Part shown: positions 38,574-47,754 of the stretch, one piece after another | Position numbering within the stretch: the first letter of the stretch is position 1 | How the letters are laid out: every line of letters starts with the position of its first letter | NCBI GenBank assembly: GCA_022605425.2 | Contig: CM061249.1 | Span: 434,001-498,000, forward strand | Source: Hamiltosporidium tvaerminnensis | Lineage: Eukaryota; Microsporidia; Dubosqiidae | DNA: 64,000 nt | Direction: 5' to 3' | Translations under genes and position numbers: made by a program | The notes under the pieces: model-generated | What the model saw: the letters and a program-made list of their open reading frames with translations, nothing else | What the model was told of the DNA's origin: nothing | Databases searched by the model: none

Positions 38574-38907
38574 AAACGAGATTATAGATGTTAAAATATT
38601 TTTCTTTTGTTTAGACTTATAAAAAATTTCACTTGTTGATTGTATAAGATAAAAATTAGCTTCATTTCTAAAGTAAATTCTTTCCAAAAACAATTATTTG
38701 ATGGATTATGCTCATAAATATATTTTCAGTACATAAAATTGTGCTATAAACATACTTGTTGTAGTTTCAAACTATTTAGCCAACCGAAAGATAAAATGTG
38801 TCTAAATAATACATATGAATGCGTATTTAGAGTAAATATTAACCGAATGGTCACTTTAGAATACAAATAAAATTTAATTTTATGTCTTTAAACATATATT
38901 AATATAC

Positions 38908-39632
38908 TTTATTTAAAAGTATCACATCTTTTTTAAAACCGTGGCAAGTGTTATATTTGTTTTCCTGACATTAACGCGGTTTTAGGTTTAACATAAATAA
39001 CTGCTACCCCAACACTCCATCGGTAACCCCTGCGATACCTACATCCCAAAGCCTTTTATCTACCAAGTGTGTATAACCTAATTACTAGGCGAGGCAGTTG
39101 CCCGGAGTTCGTTAATGTCTGTTGCATGGAGTGTGATCGAAAGCCGAAGCCCCCCCCTCGCCCCCGAGACTATGCAGCATTCCCACTTTACAATTTCTGA
39201 ACCCAATACACTTTTAGCTAAGAAATGTTTTAGAGACTTACATGGGGTCAACCCGACAGTGCAATGTTATACCAACAGGTATAACCTGCTACTTAGCTCT
39301 CCCGGCTTTTAATGTTTTTTATTTTTTATATCTCTTAGGCACTAAGTCTTCAAACCCGATTGAGCAAGGCTAGGTTTCCATGCTTTTACATAACAATTAC
39401 CTACATGTTCACCTGCAGTCTGCAATCTGGTTACATAAAAAACTACAAACAAATTTGTAGAAAAAGTTTCTCCATTTCTTAGCTCTCTCCGCTCATAAAA
39501 AGTTCTATGGAACAACCGAAGATTTAGTGGGGTTATAGTTTACCAAAAATCTAAACAATGATCTTCATGCCAACTTCACCACTCAGTGCCAAGCAGGAAG
39601 TTTTTTATGGGGTTATCTTCTCTCCACTATTT
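38908..39632 (-). repeat. ~720-bp dispersed repeat, copy in - orientation
   Basis: Reverse-complement copy. On the plus strand it reads TTTAAAAGTATCACATC at the left and AAGCAGGAAGTTTTTTATG followed by TCTCTCCACT at the right. Landmarks are in the same order as in the 28793-29500 copy. A 65-codon frame inside it (39115-39312) is not conserved in the other copies and is ignored. Confidence 0.8.
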
Positions 39633-40257
39633 AAACATATAAACATTTATTCTAAAAAAATATAAAATATATAAGAATTCCAAGGTTTACGAAATAATTT
39701 AAACGTTTAAGCGGCTATAAAAGCAAGGAAAAAGGTGATAATATTAGGATATAAAAAAACAAGTTGAAATAAGCTTTTTAAAAAAATACATTAATATAAA
39801 TATCTATAAGTATTAATAAGATATAATCAATAAATAAAAATCCTAGAAACTATTTTTAAACATTATATGATAAAATGAGATCATCAGATAAAAATACCGC
39901 TATTAAAAACTAAAATAATTTATTTCAAGAAAATAAGAAAATAAATTTTATAGTTTTAAAATTTCACTCGAAATTTCTTTTATTAAAACCCAAAAAGAAA
40001 ATTTATTTCAAGAAAATAAGAAAATAAATTTTATACTTTAGAATTTATATCAAAATTTCAATCTTTAAAATTCTTAAAAATATACAATTTAAAACATTTT
40101 AAGTATTAAATTGTTTGCTATCAAAATCAAAACGCTTCTTTTCTTATAAAATGCATTTTGAAACATTTTACTTCAAAGAAATAACACCAAGAATAGTAAA
40201 TTTTGTTTTAAAAATGTTTTATTAAAAAATATTAAAATAAACAAAATAGCATAAACA
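39633..40257. other. AT-rich spacer with a duplicated 36-bp segment
   Basis: No gene. A 36-bp segment containing TTTATTTCAAGAAAATAAG is present at 39917-39952 and again at 40000-40035, 83 bp apart. Otherwise low-complexity A/T. Confidence 0.5.
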
Positions 40258-40941
40258 ATGGAAAGTGTAGGAACAATAAAAAAAATAAAAGAAAAAAAGA
40301 AAACTAATAACAAGTGGAATGAAATCAGAACAAGTTATGCCTGTGTACCTGACAATGAATATAATTTAAATTCCTTTTACACTCCACAATTCGATGATGA
40401 TTCTTTACATGAGCTTACATCCGATGAGATTGAAATGATCAAGAGATGGAAGGATGATCCACTTCCTATAGTTGATAAAAATGGTTCTTTGTATTTGACA
40501 TATACGAATACAAGTGTAAATGATGAGATAATTTCAGAAAATAATGATTCTAAACCAATTTTACCTTTAAGTGCCTTCGACACTCATCTCTCTCAAAACG
40601 AAACAAATAATGATAAAGAACTGATTGTATCAAAAAAATGGGAGATTTCATCAGTCGATAATTCAAAATCGGATCTAGAACCGGTAATATCAATCGTAAA
40701 CCAAAAAGGTAAAATTATTGGAATAAAAAACACCGTATATAATCTACTTATACTAACATTATTTACAGTACTGATATTTTCTTGGTATCAGAACATTCAA
40801 TCTGTACACAATTACGTATATACGGCCTTTAAATATGATTCATATAGCAGATTTGCACATCTGAGTATATTTGTTCAAAAAATAATATATTACATTCAAT
40901 ATATTATAAATAATCTTAAAAAATATGCGTTGTATCAATAA
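40258..40941 (+). CDS. Hypothetical protein with a single C-terminal membrane segment
   Basis: 227 residues from ATG. The N-terminal 155 residues are polar and charged, with a Lys-rich start (IKKIKEKKKTNNKW) and an acidic segment (SDEIEMIKRWKDDPLP). Residues about 158-178 (VYNLLILTLFTVLIFSWY) form one strong hydrophobic segment, followed by an amphipathic, aromatic-rich tail of about 50 residues. This suggests a type II or tail-anchored-like membrane protein with its bulk in the cytosol. No family recognised and no paralogue in the window. It is intact, with no frame break, and lies between the foldback pair and a retroelement fragment. Confidence 0.7.
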   Translation: MESVGTIKKIKEKKKTNNKWNEIRTSYACVPDNEYNLNSFYTPQFDDDSLHELTSDEIEMIKRWKDDPLPIVDKNGSLYLTYTNTSVNDEIISENNDSKPILPLSAFDTHLSQNETNNDKELIVSKKWEISSVDNSKSDLEPVISIVNQKGKIIGIKNTVYNLLILTLFTVLIFSWYQNIQSVHNYVYTAFKYDSYSRFAHLSIFVQKIIYYIQYIINNLKKYALYQ

Positions 40942-41088
40942 ATGAAATGAAATTATATTTTATTTGTATTTTTGATTTAACTATTTTTCAAAGTATTTTA
41001 TTTGTATTTTTGATTTATATTTTAAAAAATTTATATCGATTATACAAAGATTTTTTATTTATATAAAAATTTTGACTTTTCAATATAC

Positions 41089-41346
41089 TTTTATTCAATA
41101 AAATTCTGGGTTAAAATATTTTTACCATTTTTTTATGTTTTCTTCCACCTCTTTAACCACTGCTGTCTCTTCTTCCAAATCCGACTGTTCATTTATGTTA
41201 TTGGTCGGTTCCTCTAAAGTGGTTCCTCCTTGTGAAATAAGGGGTGCTTTATTTTTCGGTTTATAATTTTTTGCACCATCTTCCTCTCTTTTCGCTTCTT
41301 TTAAAGGAAGTTTTGGTTCCTCATGCATCTCTGATCTCATAATAAC
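41089..41346 (-). mobile_element. 5'-truncated copy of the RLE non-LTR retrotransposon (last ~260 bp)
   Basis: Matches the 3' end of the copies at 46353 and 60428: minus strand, coding MRSEMHEEPKLPLKEAKREE... to VKEVEENI, then the terminal TTAACCCAGAATTTTATT. Similarity stops abruptly after AATAAC at 41346 where the full copies continue. That is the usual outcome of incomplete target-primed reverse transcription. The last 72 codons are still open. Confidence 0.85.
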
Positions 41347-41395
41347 TTCAATATACTATAATTAATAAGTTATATTTTAAAAAGCTCTTCTTCTG

Positions 41396-41966
41396 AATCT
41401 CGACTGGAGAGGAGACCCGTCGCTTGGAAAGAAAACAACAATATAGAGAATAGCAATTATGACTTTTAGTTAATTATCCGCATTTTTCCTCTGTTCTTTT
41501 TTGAGGTTAGCGATATTTTTTCTTTCGTTTGGCTGTAGTGCATGTTTTTTATGATATTGATGTCTAGAAATTTATTCCATTTAAATATTTTATTTTTTCT
41601 GGAAATTTCTATTCTAACAATTATTTTCTTAAATTATTTTTTAATGTATATTTTTTATATCGAAAAAAGAGTTTTGTATAAATATATTCGAGCATTTTTT
41701 TATGATCAATCGAAAACGAGAAAGTGCTTTTCTTTATTATGTTTGTCGGAATCTTGGATAGGAACCAGTCGCTTGGAAAGAAAAGAACAATATATGGAAT
41801 TACAATTGTGTCTTTTATTTATTTGTCCTTGTTTTCTTTCATTACATTGGCAGTGCATGTTTTTAGAAGGGGTGGAAATATACTCAATTTAAATAATTTT
41901 TTTATAAATTTCTACTCTAAAAAAGTTACTTCCTTGCTTAATCTCCTGTTTTATTCGAAAAACTAA
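41396..41966 (+). pseudogene. Duplicated scrap of a membrane-protein gene
   Basis: Two diverged copies of a ~200-bp segment lie about 345 bp apart. Both contain GTCGCTTGGAAAGAAAA-AACAATATA and, further on, GTGCATGTTTTT and a TTCTA-TCTAA end. The second copy (41724-41966) is open for 80 codons: IMFVGILDRNQSLGKKRT followed by a hydrophobic stretch (IVSFIYLSLFSFITLAV). The first copy has stops at the matching place. The GILDR----GKKR pattern before a membrane helix recalls the loop after helix 2 of major-facilitator transporters, but this is weak. Probably fragments of a once larger membrane-protein gene. Confidence 0.4.
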
Positions 41967-42265
41967 AAAAACTCTTCAAAAGAATTCCTAAAACCTAAAT
42001 TTAAATCTCAAATATAAATAGCAAGAAACCTCTTTGTAAACAAAAAATTTTAAATCAAAACGTACAAAAATCTTAAGTTTTTATTGTGATATTGATTGTG
42101 TTATTAAATTCTGATTATTAATACAATATCTAATGAATTCTAAGATCATTTGTTAAGCCAATAAAATAAAAAACTAGCATTTAAATATTTTATAAGTTTA
42201 GAAAAGTAATATATACATACATAATCTAAGAAAATTAGAATATACACAGGTACAGATGCTTGTTT
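41967..42265. other. Flank of the piggyBac insertion, no gene seen
   Basis: About 300 bp of A/T-rich DNA with no recognised gene. Confidence 0.4.
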
Positions 42266-42772
42266 TTAACCCTTTGCACTCGTATATTGATGGCGCTTGT
42301 ATTACACCGTACTCGTATTAATATTTAGGTAAGTTACGTATCAACTCGGATTTTTTTTTTACATTCTATCAAAACAAAAACATTTTTATAGTAATACACA
42401 CTTCATAAAAACATATATATTCACTAAAAAAAGATATAATTATTTTTTTTTTATATTAGGCTATAGAGGTTGGCCAGGGAAAGTAAGAGTCTGTACTGTA
42501 TGTATTAGAATAACTTTTATTTTTAAGAACTATAAAAAAATGAAAAAATATTTTACTTAATACAAAAATAATAAGAAACCGACATGTAAAAAAAAAGATA
42601 ATGAATGTGAAATTTGTTTGAAAAAAAATAATCTAAAAATATAGATACAAACATAAAATATTGTGTGTGGGTAAAATCTTTATATAATAATGCCTATCCA
42701 AATACATCTATTTATTACTTAAAGCTAAATAAACATGAGTAAGCTATTTTAAAAAATTAAACATTATAGTTT

Positions 42773-44578
42773 TTAATTCTGTAATGTGTGGTACCGTTCA
42801 AAACAGTCACCTATGTGAAGTCCTGGTTTGCGAGTGCATGTGCTGCAAATGTAACTGGTTTCATGCCTTCCACCTGGCACTTTACGATTGGAGCACACCA
42901 AGGAGTCCTTTTTCCCTTCATTTTGACGCATGATGTGTAATTTTCCGTTCAAACGTTCTTCTTTGTCTGTTGTAGACGGTCTTCCATGGGTCTTAGAACC
43001 CTCTCTATAATTTTGAGTCAATCCGTCCACAATTTCCCTTACGAATTTGAGGTGATTTATAGGTCTTTTGTTTTGACGAGTTTGGAAAATTTTATAAAGT
43101 AAATACGCGTTTACGCTAGATGCCTCCAATCCCCAGAAAAATAATTTGCGCCACCACTTCAGTGATTTCCTAAGAAAGCAATAGGATGTTGCATAGGAAT
43201 CAGCCCGATCTACGCCTTCCATGTATTTATTATAATTTACAATAATATGTGGTTTGTGTATGACTTGGATGTTGCCTCCTCGTACTCGACGATTTACCGG
43301 TTCAGTTCCCGAAACATCCCAGCTGGATAGTGCGAGGACAATTCTTTTATCTTTCCATGCTGATAATAATATATTTCCTGACCGACACGCAAACGTATTA
43401 TTTTCAGAAAATCTTGGTTTTTTTATGGAATCAGGTAGAAACTTCCTGTTACTCTGTATTGTGCCCGTAAAATTAATATTTAGCTTCAACAGTTCCTGAG
43501 CAAGTGGCAAGCTTGTGTAATACCTGTCAGTAAAAATATGGTATCCCGTACTTCCAGGATTACTATCTAGTAATTTATTGCATAATTCTAGTACAATTCT
43601 AGTGCTTACTGGAAGATCAAGTCGTATCAAATCTTCTGAGGTCAAGCTGCCATAATACGGCAAAATAGAATAAACATACCCAGTGTATGCATCTGCCATG
43701 ACATACATCCTTATTCCCCATTTGGTGGGTTTATTGGGATTGTATGTCAAGAAACTTATTTTTCCTTTGAATCCGACTACCGACTCGTCCACAGATATTT
43801 CTCGAGATGGAACAAAATGTTCCTTGAACCGCTCATCCAAGAAGTCTAAATAATCTCGCACTTTTTGAGTTCGGGCTCGAAGGCTTTTGTCGTTTGGATT
43901 ATTTTTATTTAAATGGAGCATCCAGAATATTTGCAAAAACCTTTCTCTCCTTAAGATATTACCAAAGAAAGGTTTTTTAGCATTAAAATTTTTGGTCCAA
44001 TATTCTTGGATATTTGCAAGTGTTATTGTGCCCGCATTCAACACAACTCCAAGGAAAGCCCGAAATTCCTCCACGGTAACATCGACCCACGAGTGCCACG
44101 TAGATCTTTTTGAGAGTCTTTTTTGGGTAATTTTATTTCGTGCATACCTATTTGTCTCAGTTACTATTTTTTCAATAAGTTCATCGGTGAAGAACAATTT
44201 AAAAAAATCTAGAGGTTTAGTGCAGTCAACAGGGATTTGTGGCCCTTCATTTCTAACACCAGAAATAAAATCAAACCTCTTTGGTGGATTATCTTCGATG
44301 GTAACATCCTTCCATGGCCGATTGTCTCTGGTTTCGCTTACATCCTCTTCACTGCTTGAAGTTGATGGCAACGGTAGTGTTCTACTTCTTTTATTCACTA
44401 TGATATCACTATCACTACTAAAGTCATTATCATTTTCTTCGTTTTCATTATCATCCACGAAGTTAGTGAAACTGTTTTTATCGCATTCTTCTTTATCACC
44501 AAATGAGTCCATAAAAAACTCATCATCGCTACTGTCTATCTCATTCATAATCACACCACGTGAATCTTTTTTCGACAT
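42773..44578 (-). CDS. piggyBac transposase
   Basis: 601 residues, intact. An acidic, Ser/Asp-rich N-terminus (1-85) precedes the DDE_Tnp_1_7-type core at about 115-500. The three catalytic Asp are all present: D264 in ISVDESVVGFKG, D351 in FTDRYYTS and D457 in EGVDRADSY. The C-terminus (about 565-601) is a Cys-rich zinc-binding domain (CSNRKVPGGRHETSYICSTC ... CFERYH), needed for end recognition in the family. The length equals typical piggyBac transposases (about 590-600). No stop or frameshift. In this window it is the only transposase without a visible lesion. Similar elements are common in arthropods; arrival from a host is a reasonable inference, unproven here. Confidence 0.95.
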   Translation of the reverse strand: MSKKDSRGVIMNEIDSSDDEFFMDSFGDKEECDKNSFTNFVDDNENEENDNDFSSDSDIIVNKRSRTLPLPSTSSSEEDVSETRDNRPWKDVTIEDNPPKRFDFISGVRNEGPQIPVDCTKPLDFFKLFFTDELIEKIVTETNRYARNKITQKRLSKRSTWHSWVDVTVEEFRAFLGVVLNAGTITLANIQEYWTKNFNAKKPFFGNILRRERFLQIFWMLHLNKNNPNDKSLRARTQKVRDYLDFLDERFKEHFVPSREISVDESVVGFKGKISFLTYNPNKPTKWGIRMYVMADAYTGYVYSILPYYGSLTSEDLIRLDLPVSTRIVLELCNKLLDSNPGSTGYHIFTDRYYTSLPLAQELLKLNINFTGTIQSNRKFLPDSIKKPRFSENNTFACRSGNILLSAWKDKRIVLALSSWDVSGTEPVNRRVRGGNIQVIHKPHIIVNYNKYMEGVDRADSYATSYCFLRKSLKWWRKLFFWGLEASSVNAYLLYKIFQTRQNKRPINHLKFVREIVDGLTQNYREGSKTHGRPSTTDKEERLNGKLHIMRQNEGKKDSLVCSNRKVPGGRHETSYICSTCTRKPGLHIGDCFERYHTLQN

Positions 44579-45122
44579 TTTAACGGTATAAAATATTCCA
44601 AAGTTTAGTAAAAATTAACGTACACTATGCCGATGTAGATAGATCGGAAGCACGGACAATACTGACTTAGCTAGGGCATGTTTACAAAAAATTACGGAAA
44701 AATAAACAATCACTCTAAGCGGCTAGATTAGAAACAACAATGGGATAAGGTAAACAAAGACTAGAAAATCAGTTTATATAAGTTATGAGGAGTCGAACGA
44801 ATTATAAGTTTTTAAAAATTAACTACTGCACAGAAAAGAAGCCGAGTCTCTTTGTTCACAAGCTAGGGAGAGACTAATCCCTTTTTATTGTCATCCTGAG
44901 GCCGTGCTCATTGTTGATTTTGACTCGACCTTTCTTTTACAAGAACAGAGAAGGGATTTTTTTCTGATGTGATTGAACTATTGTTTGGTTTTCCCTTCTA
45001 TTTAATCCTTTTTCAGCTCTGGATTATATTTATTTACTTAATTTCATATAAATATCTCCTCAGCAGACCAAAGAGCAAAAAATAAACGCATATTATATAT
45101 TATTATTGCATTTCCCCTTTAT

Positions 45123-45256
45123 GGTAAAATGTATTATGTCGCTTATACGGCGACATATGAGCGCAACAGTAAAACATACTTTGTCGCCTATACGGCGACA
45201 TACGAGTGCAACGGTAAAACATAGTATGTCGCCTTACCGCGACATACGAGTGCAAA
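45123..45256. repeat. Subterminal 45-bp triplicate in the piggyBac right end
   Basis: Three tandem units (about 45123-45167, 45168-45212, 45213-45256), each with GGTAAAACATA, an inverted pair TGTCGC--TATACGGCGACA, and GAGTGCAAC. The last unit grades into the terminal GAGTGCAAAGGG. Each unit contains a near-copy of the terminal inverted repeat, so they are likely transposase binding sites. Confidence 0.85.
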
Positions 45257-45263
45257 GGGTTAA

Positions 45264-45822
45264 ATTTAAAATATAAATTTTTCAAAAAAAAGTTCTGTTC
45301 TCCGAAATATACGAATACGAATCAAAAAGTTATTAGTCAAGAAGATAAATCATAAGCAAAATTAATTTTTCTCTATTTTTATCGAAAATTAAAAAAAATT
45401 TAAACTTCATTTACTTTCAAATGGAAATTTATATTTTTTTTGTTATAATTGTCAAATTCACTTATAATAATTACAAAAAATAAATATTAAATTATTTACC
45501 ACATAATTTATCAATTGAAAGTATTGAAGTGAAGTTCTGTTATTAATAAAGATAGTAAGACATAATTAGTTAGAAACATGTTCGATTTGAAATATAAAAA
45601 CATAGAAAAACATAGAAAAAAATTATTATTTTTTAAAATACACTAAAAAAAATTTTTTAAAGAAAAACATTACTATGTGCCTAATCATACTATATATTAT
45701 TTCATAAAAAAAATATTTTATCTTATATTTTTGAAAAATCAAATTTATTTTTTAATAAATCTAAACATTTCCGTTATTTCTATCTAAAATCATATTTCCT
45801 TATATTTTTGCTAAATTTAGTA
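45264..45822. other. AT-rich spacer, no gene seen
   Basis: About 560 bp, very A/T-rich, with short A-run repeats such as ACATAGAAAA twice near 45600. No gene recognised. Confidence 0.45.
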
Positions 45823-45825
45823 CCC
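45823..45825 (+). promoter_or_regulatory. CCC motif just upstream of the dUTPase-like start codon
   Basis: CCC lies 3 bases before the ATG at 45829. A CCC-type motif close to the start codon is a known microsporidian transcription signal. The same spacing class is seen at 57172-57174 (uridine kinase), upstream of 10459 and, on the minus strand, just upstream of the ATG at 53353. Confidence 0.5.
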
Positions 45826-45828
45826 ATA

Positions 45829-46170
45829 ATGACATATACAATAAAAAAAATACATCATGATGCCAAAGTACCACATCGCCAAACATCTGGTTCAGCCGGT
45901 TATGATTTATATACATGTACATCTGGTAAAATAGCACCAGAAACTACTGCATTTATACATACAGGAATACTTTTAGAAGTACCATATCTTACACTTATAT
46001 TACCACGTTCTGGTTTAGCATCTAAACATCTTATAGATGTATCTGGTGAATATATTCCACCAAATAAATTACAAGAAATAGTGGTTTGTGTAACTAATTA
46101 TGGAAAAGAGGAATTTATATATAATGTAAATGATAGAATAGCTCAAATGGTATTTACATTTTGTAATTAA
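45829..46170 (+). CDS. dUTPase-like protein, degenerate at motifs III and V
   Basis: 113 residues from the ATG at 45829 (a TTG 21 bp upstream is not needed). Trimeric dUTPases hydrolyse dUTP to dUMP and use five motifs. Motif I is clear (GSAGYDLYT), motif II is clear (LPRSGLASKH) and motif IV is recognisable (VNDRIAQMVF). Motif III, normally G-x-I-D-x-D-Y-x-G-E-I with the catalytic Asp and Tyr, reads GEYIPPNKLQEI, so both key residues are absent. The protein ends 6 residues after motif IV, so the Gly-rich motif V that closes over the substrate is missing. Family length is about 140-150. It is either a non-catalytic remnant or a repurposed fold. It lies between two mobile elements with its own CCC signal. 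Confidence 0.8.
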   Translation: MTYTIKKIHHDAKVPHRQTSGSAGYDLYTCTSGKIAPETTAFIHTGILLEVPYLTLILPRSGLASKHLIDVSGEYIPPNKLQEIVVCVTNYGKEEFIYNVNDRIAQMVFTFCN

Positions 46171-46392
46171 ATCGAGCATTTTATGGATAATTTTAATTAA
46201 AAAAATATTTTTTTTAATATCTGTTTTTATGTTAACGAATTATATTTTTCATAATCTAAAAAATATTTTTTATGTATATTTCAATTAATAGAATTTATAA
46301 ATAATTAAATATTTTAAAAAATACAATTTTAATTTATCAAATATAAATTATTTTATTTAATAAAATTCTGGGTTAAAATATTTTTAACATTT

Positions 46393-47754
46393 TTATATGT
46401 TTTCTTCTACCTCTTTAACCACTATTTTCTCTTCTTCCAAATCCGACTCTTCATTTATGTTATTGGTCGGTTCTTCTAAAGTGGTTCCTCCTTGTGAAAT
46501 AAGGGGTGCTTTATTTTTCGGTTTATAATTTTTTGCCCCATCTTCCTCTCTTTTCGCTTCTTTTAAAGGGGGTGTTGGTTCCTCATGCATCTCTGATCTC
46601 ATAATAACACCCATTGACGCTCTCTCCCAGCTCTCTTCGGCATTTAGTCCTGACTCAAGTCCTCTTCGTCGATCAAAGGAAATTGTTTCGACTGTTTTCT
46701 TAAGTACTATAGACTGAATGTATGCCTCTACATTCATGGGTATTTCTAGTCTTTTAAGATGAGATTTATGGTATTTTGTCACAATACCGTCCCAGGTCAT
46801 CACATAAGGGATTATCTCAACACTACACTTATAAATAAGACCCAACTTATTGGCTAGCAGGTCATACTTCCTAAGTGTTTTCGTTTCAACTATTTGAAGT
46901 GAATCTTGGGAAGTGATTCCTACTTCAATGAGTGTTATCTTATTCTTCTTCTTATCTAAAATAAATATGTCGGGTCTGTTATTCCGAATTTTAACATCAG
47001 TTTTTATTCTGGTGTCCACTCTTATCTCTGCATACTCATTATCAAGAATTTCTTGAACTGAGTGACTCCTAATTCGTTTTGAAAACTTAAACTTATATCT
47101 ATTTAAGAGAAGTAAGTGTAGGCATCTAACCACTTCATTATGTCGTCTGGTGTAGTCATGGCCTAGCATTTTTTCGCATCGAGTGGCTAGATGATCTACA
47201 GTCTTACCAGATTTATTGCAATGTTGACACACACCATCTGCTCCCCAGAATACATTTCTATCCTGGATATAGCAGAACACAGCTTCATTTCGTGGCCTAA
47301 TATTTCCTCTCTTTAGCCATCTTGAAGAGTCACTAACACTTACAAGCTCATTTTTCCTTGCATTATATAACTTTGAATAGAGTTTTCGTTTTTCTATTTC
47401 GTTATATAGTTTTGCAAGTTGAGCTTCTTCTACCAACCTGTACTTTACTTTTAAGAAGCCTTTTATTAGTGCAAGGTGGGTTTTATTATTATTCTCAATC
47501 TTGAGGATTGCTGCTCGTCTAGTTGATGTTTCTTTACTTTTTTCCAGACAATCCAAGAGTTGCAGAAGCATATGTTCGCTTCGCAACTCAACACTATGTA
47601 GGCCTCTTCCAAGTTCTGTTCTAGGAAGGTATAAACGCTCTTTACATCCTGGGCGGAGATGTATCTTATTCTTTACCAACACCGCATGACCTGCATCATC
47701 TATCTTAGAGAAGTCAGCCGGTTCAAGTCGAAGTACTCCTATGTGATAGTTGAT
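46393..47754 (-). pseudogene. Retrotransposon CCHC knuckle and restriction-like endonuclease region
   Basis: Open for more than 430 codons after the 47755 stop. About the middle is a knuckle CQHCNKSGKTVDHLATRC (C-x2-C-x8-H-x4-C). Some 90 residues on is the endonuclease core NRPDIFILDKKKNKITLIEV, the PD...(D/E)-x-K type site that nicks target DNA in R2/R4-group elements. The acidic, Lys/Glu-rich tail (KREEDGAKNYKPK ... VKEVEENI) is retained in all three 3' copies. In copy 1 this part has no lesion. Confidence 0.85.

Larger units (their letters stand above)
37861..39632. mobile_element. Inverted pair of the ~720-bp repeat (foldback-like unit)
   Basis: Two full copies of the dispersed repeat face each other: 37861-38573 on + and 38908-39632 on -, separated by 334 bp (38574-38907) of A/T-rich DNA without a gene. 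The whole could fold into a very long hairpin. The arrangement recalls foldback transposons, but I could not identify a convincing target duplication at the outer edges, and single copies exist elsewhere (28793-29500), so two independent insertions remain possible. Confidence 0.55.
42270..45259 (-). mobile_element. Complete piggyBac transposon
   Basis: 2,990 bp between perfect TTAA duplications (42266-42269 and 45260-45263), the hallmark target of piggyBac. The terminal inverted repeats match over CCCTTTGCACTCGTAT. It carries a single uninterrupted transposase gene on the minus strand. The right end additionally has three tandem 45-bp units; the left end has only one partial unit. Everything needed for a working copy is visible, although activity cannot be judged from sequence alone. 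Confidence 0.95.

Noticed and set aside
39115-39312. 65-codon frame inside the repeat
   Set aside because: Frame is not preserved in the other copies of the same repeat.
43887-44591. 234-codon frame on the + strand
   Set aside because: Antisense shadow of the intact piggyBac transposase.
45103-45285. 60-codon frame with repeated Cys/His
   Set aside because: It is only the translation of the three 45-bp subterminal units of piggyBac, not a zinc-finger gene.
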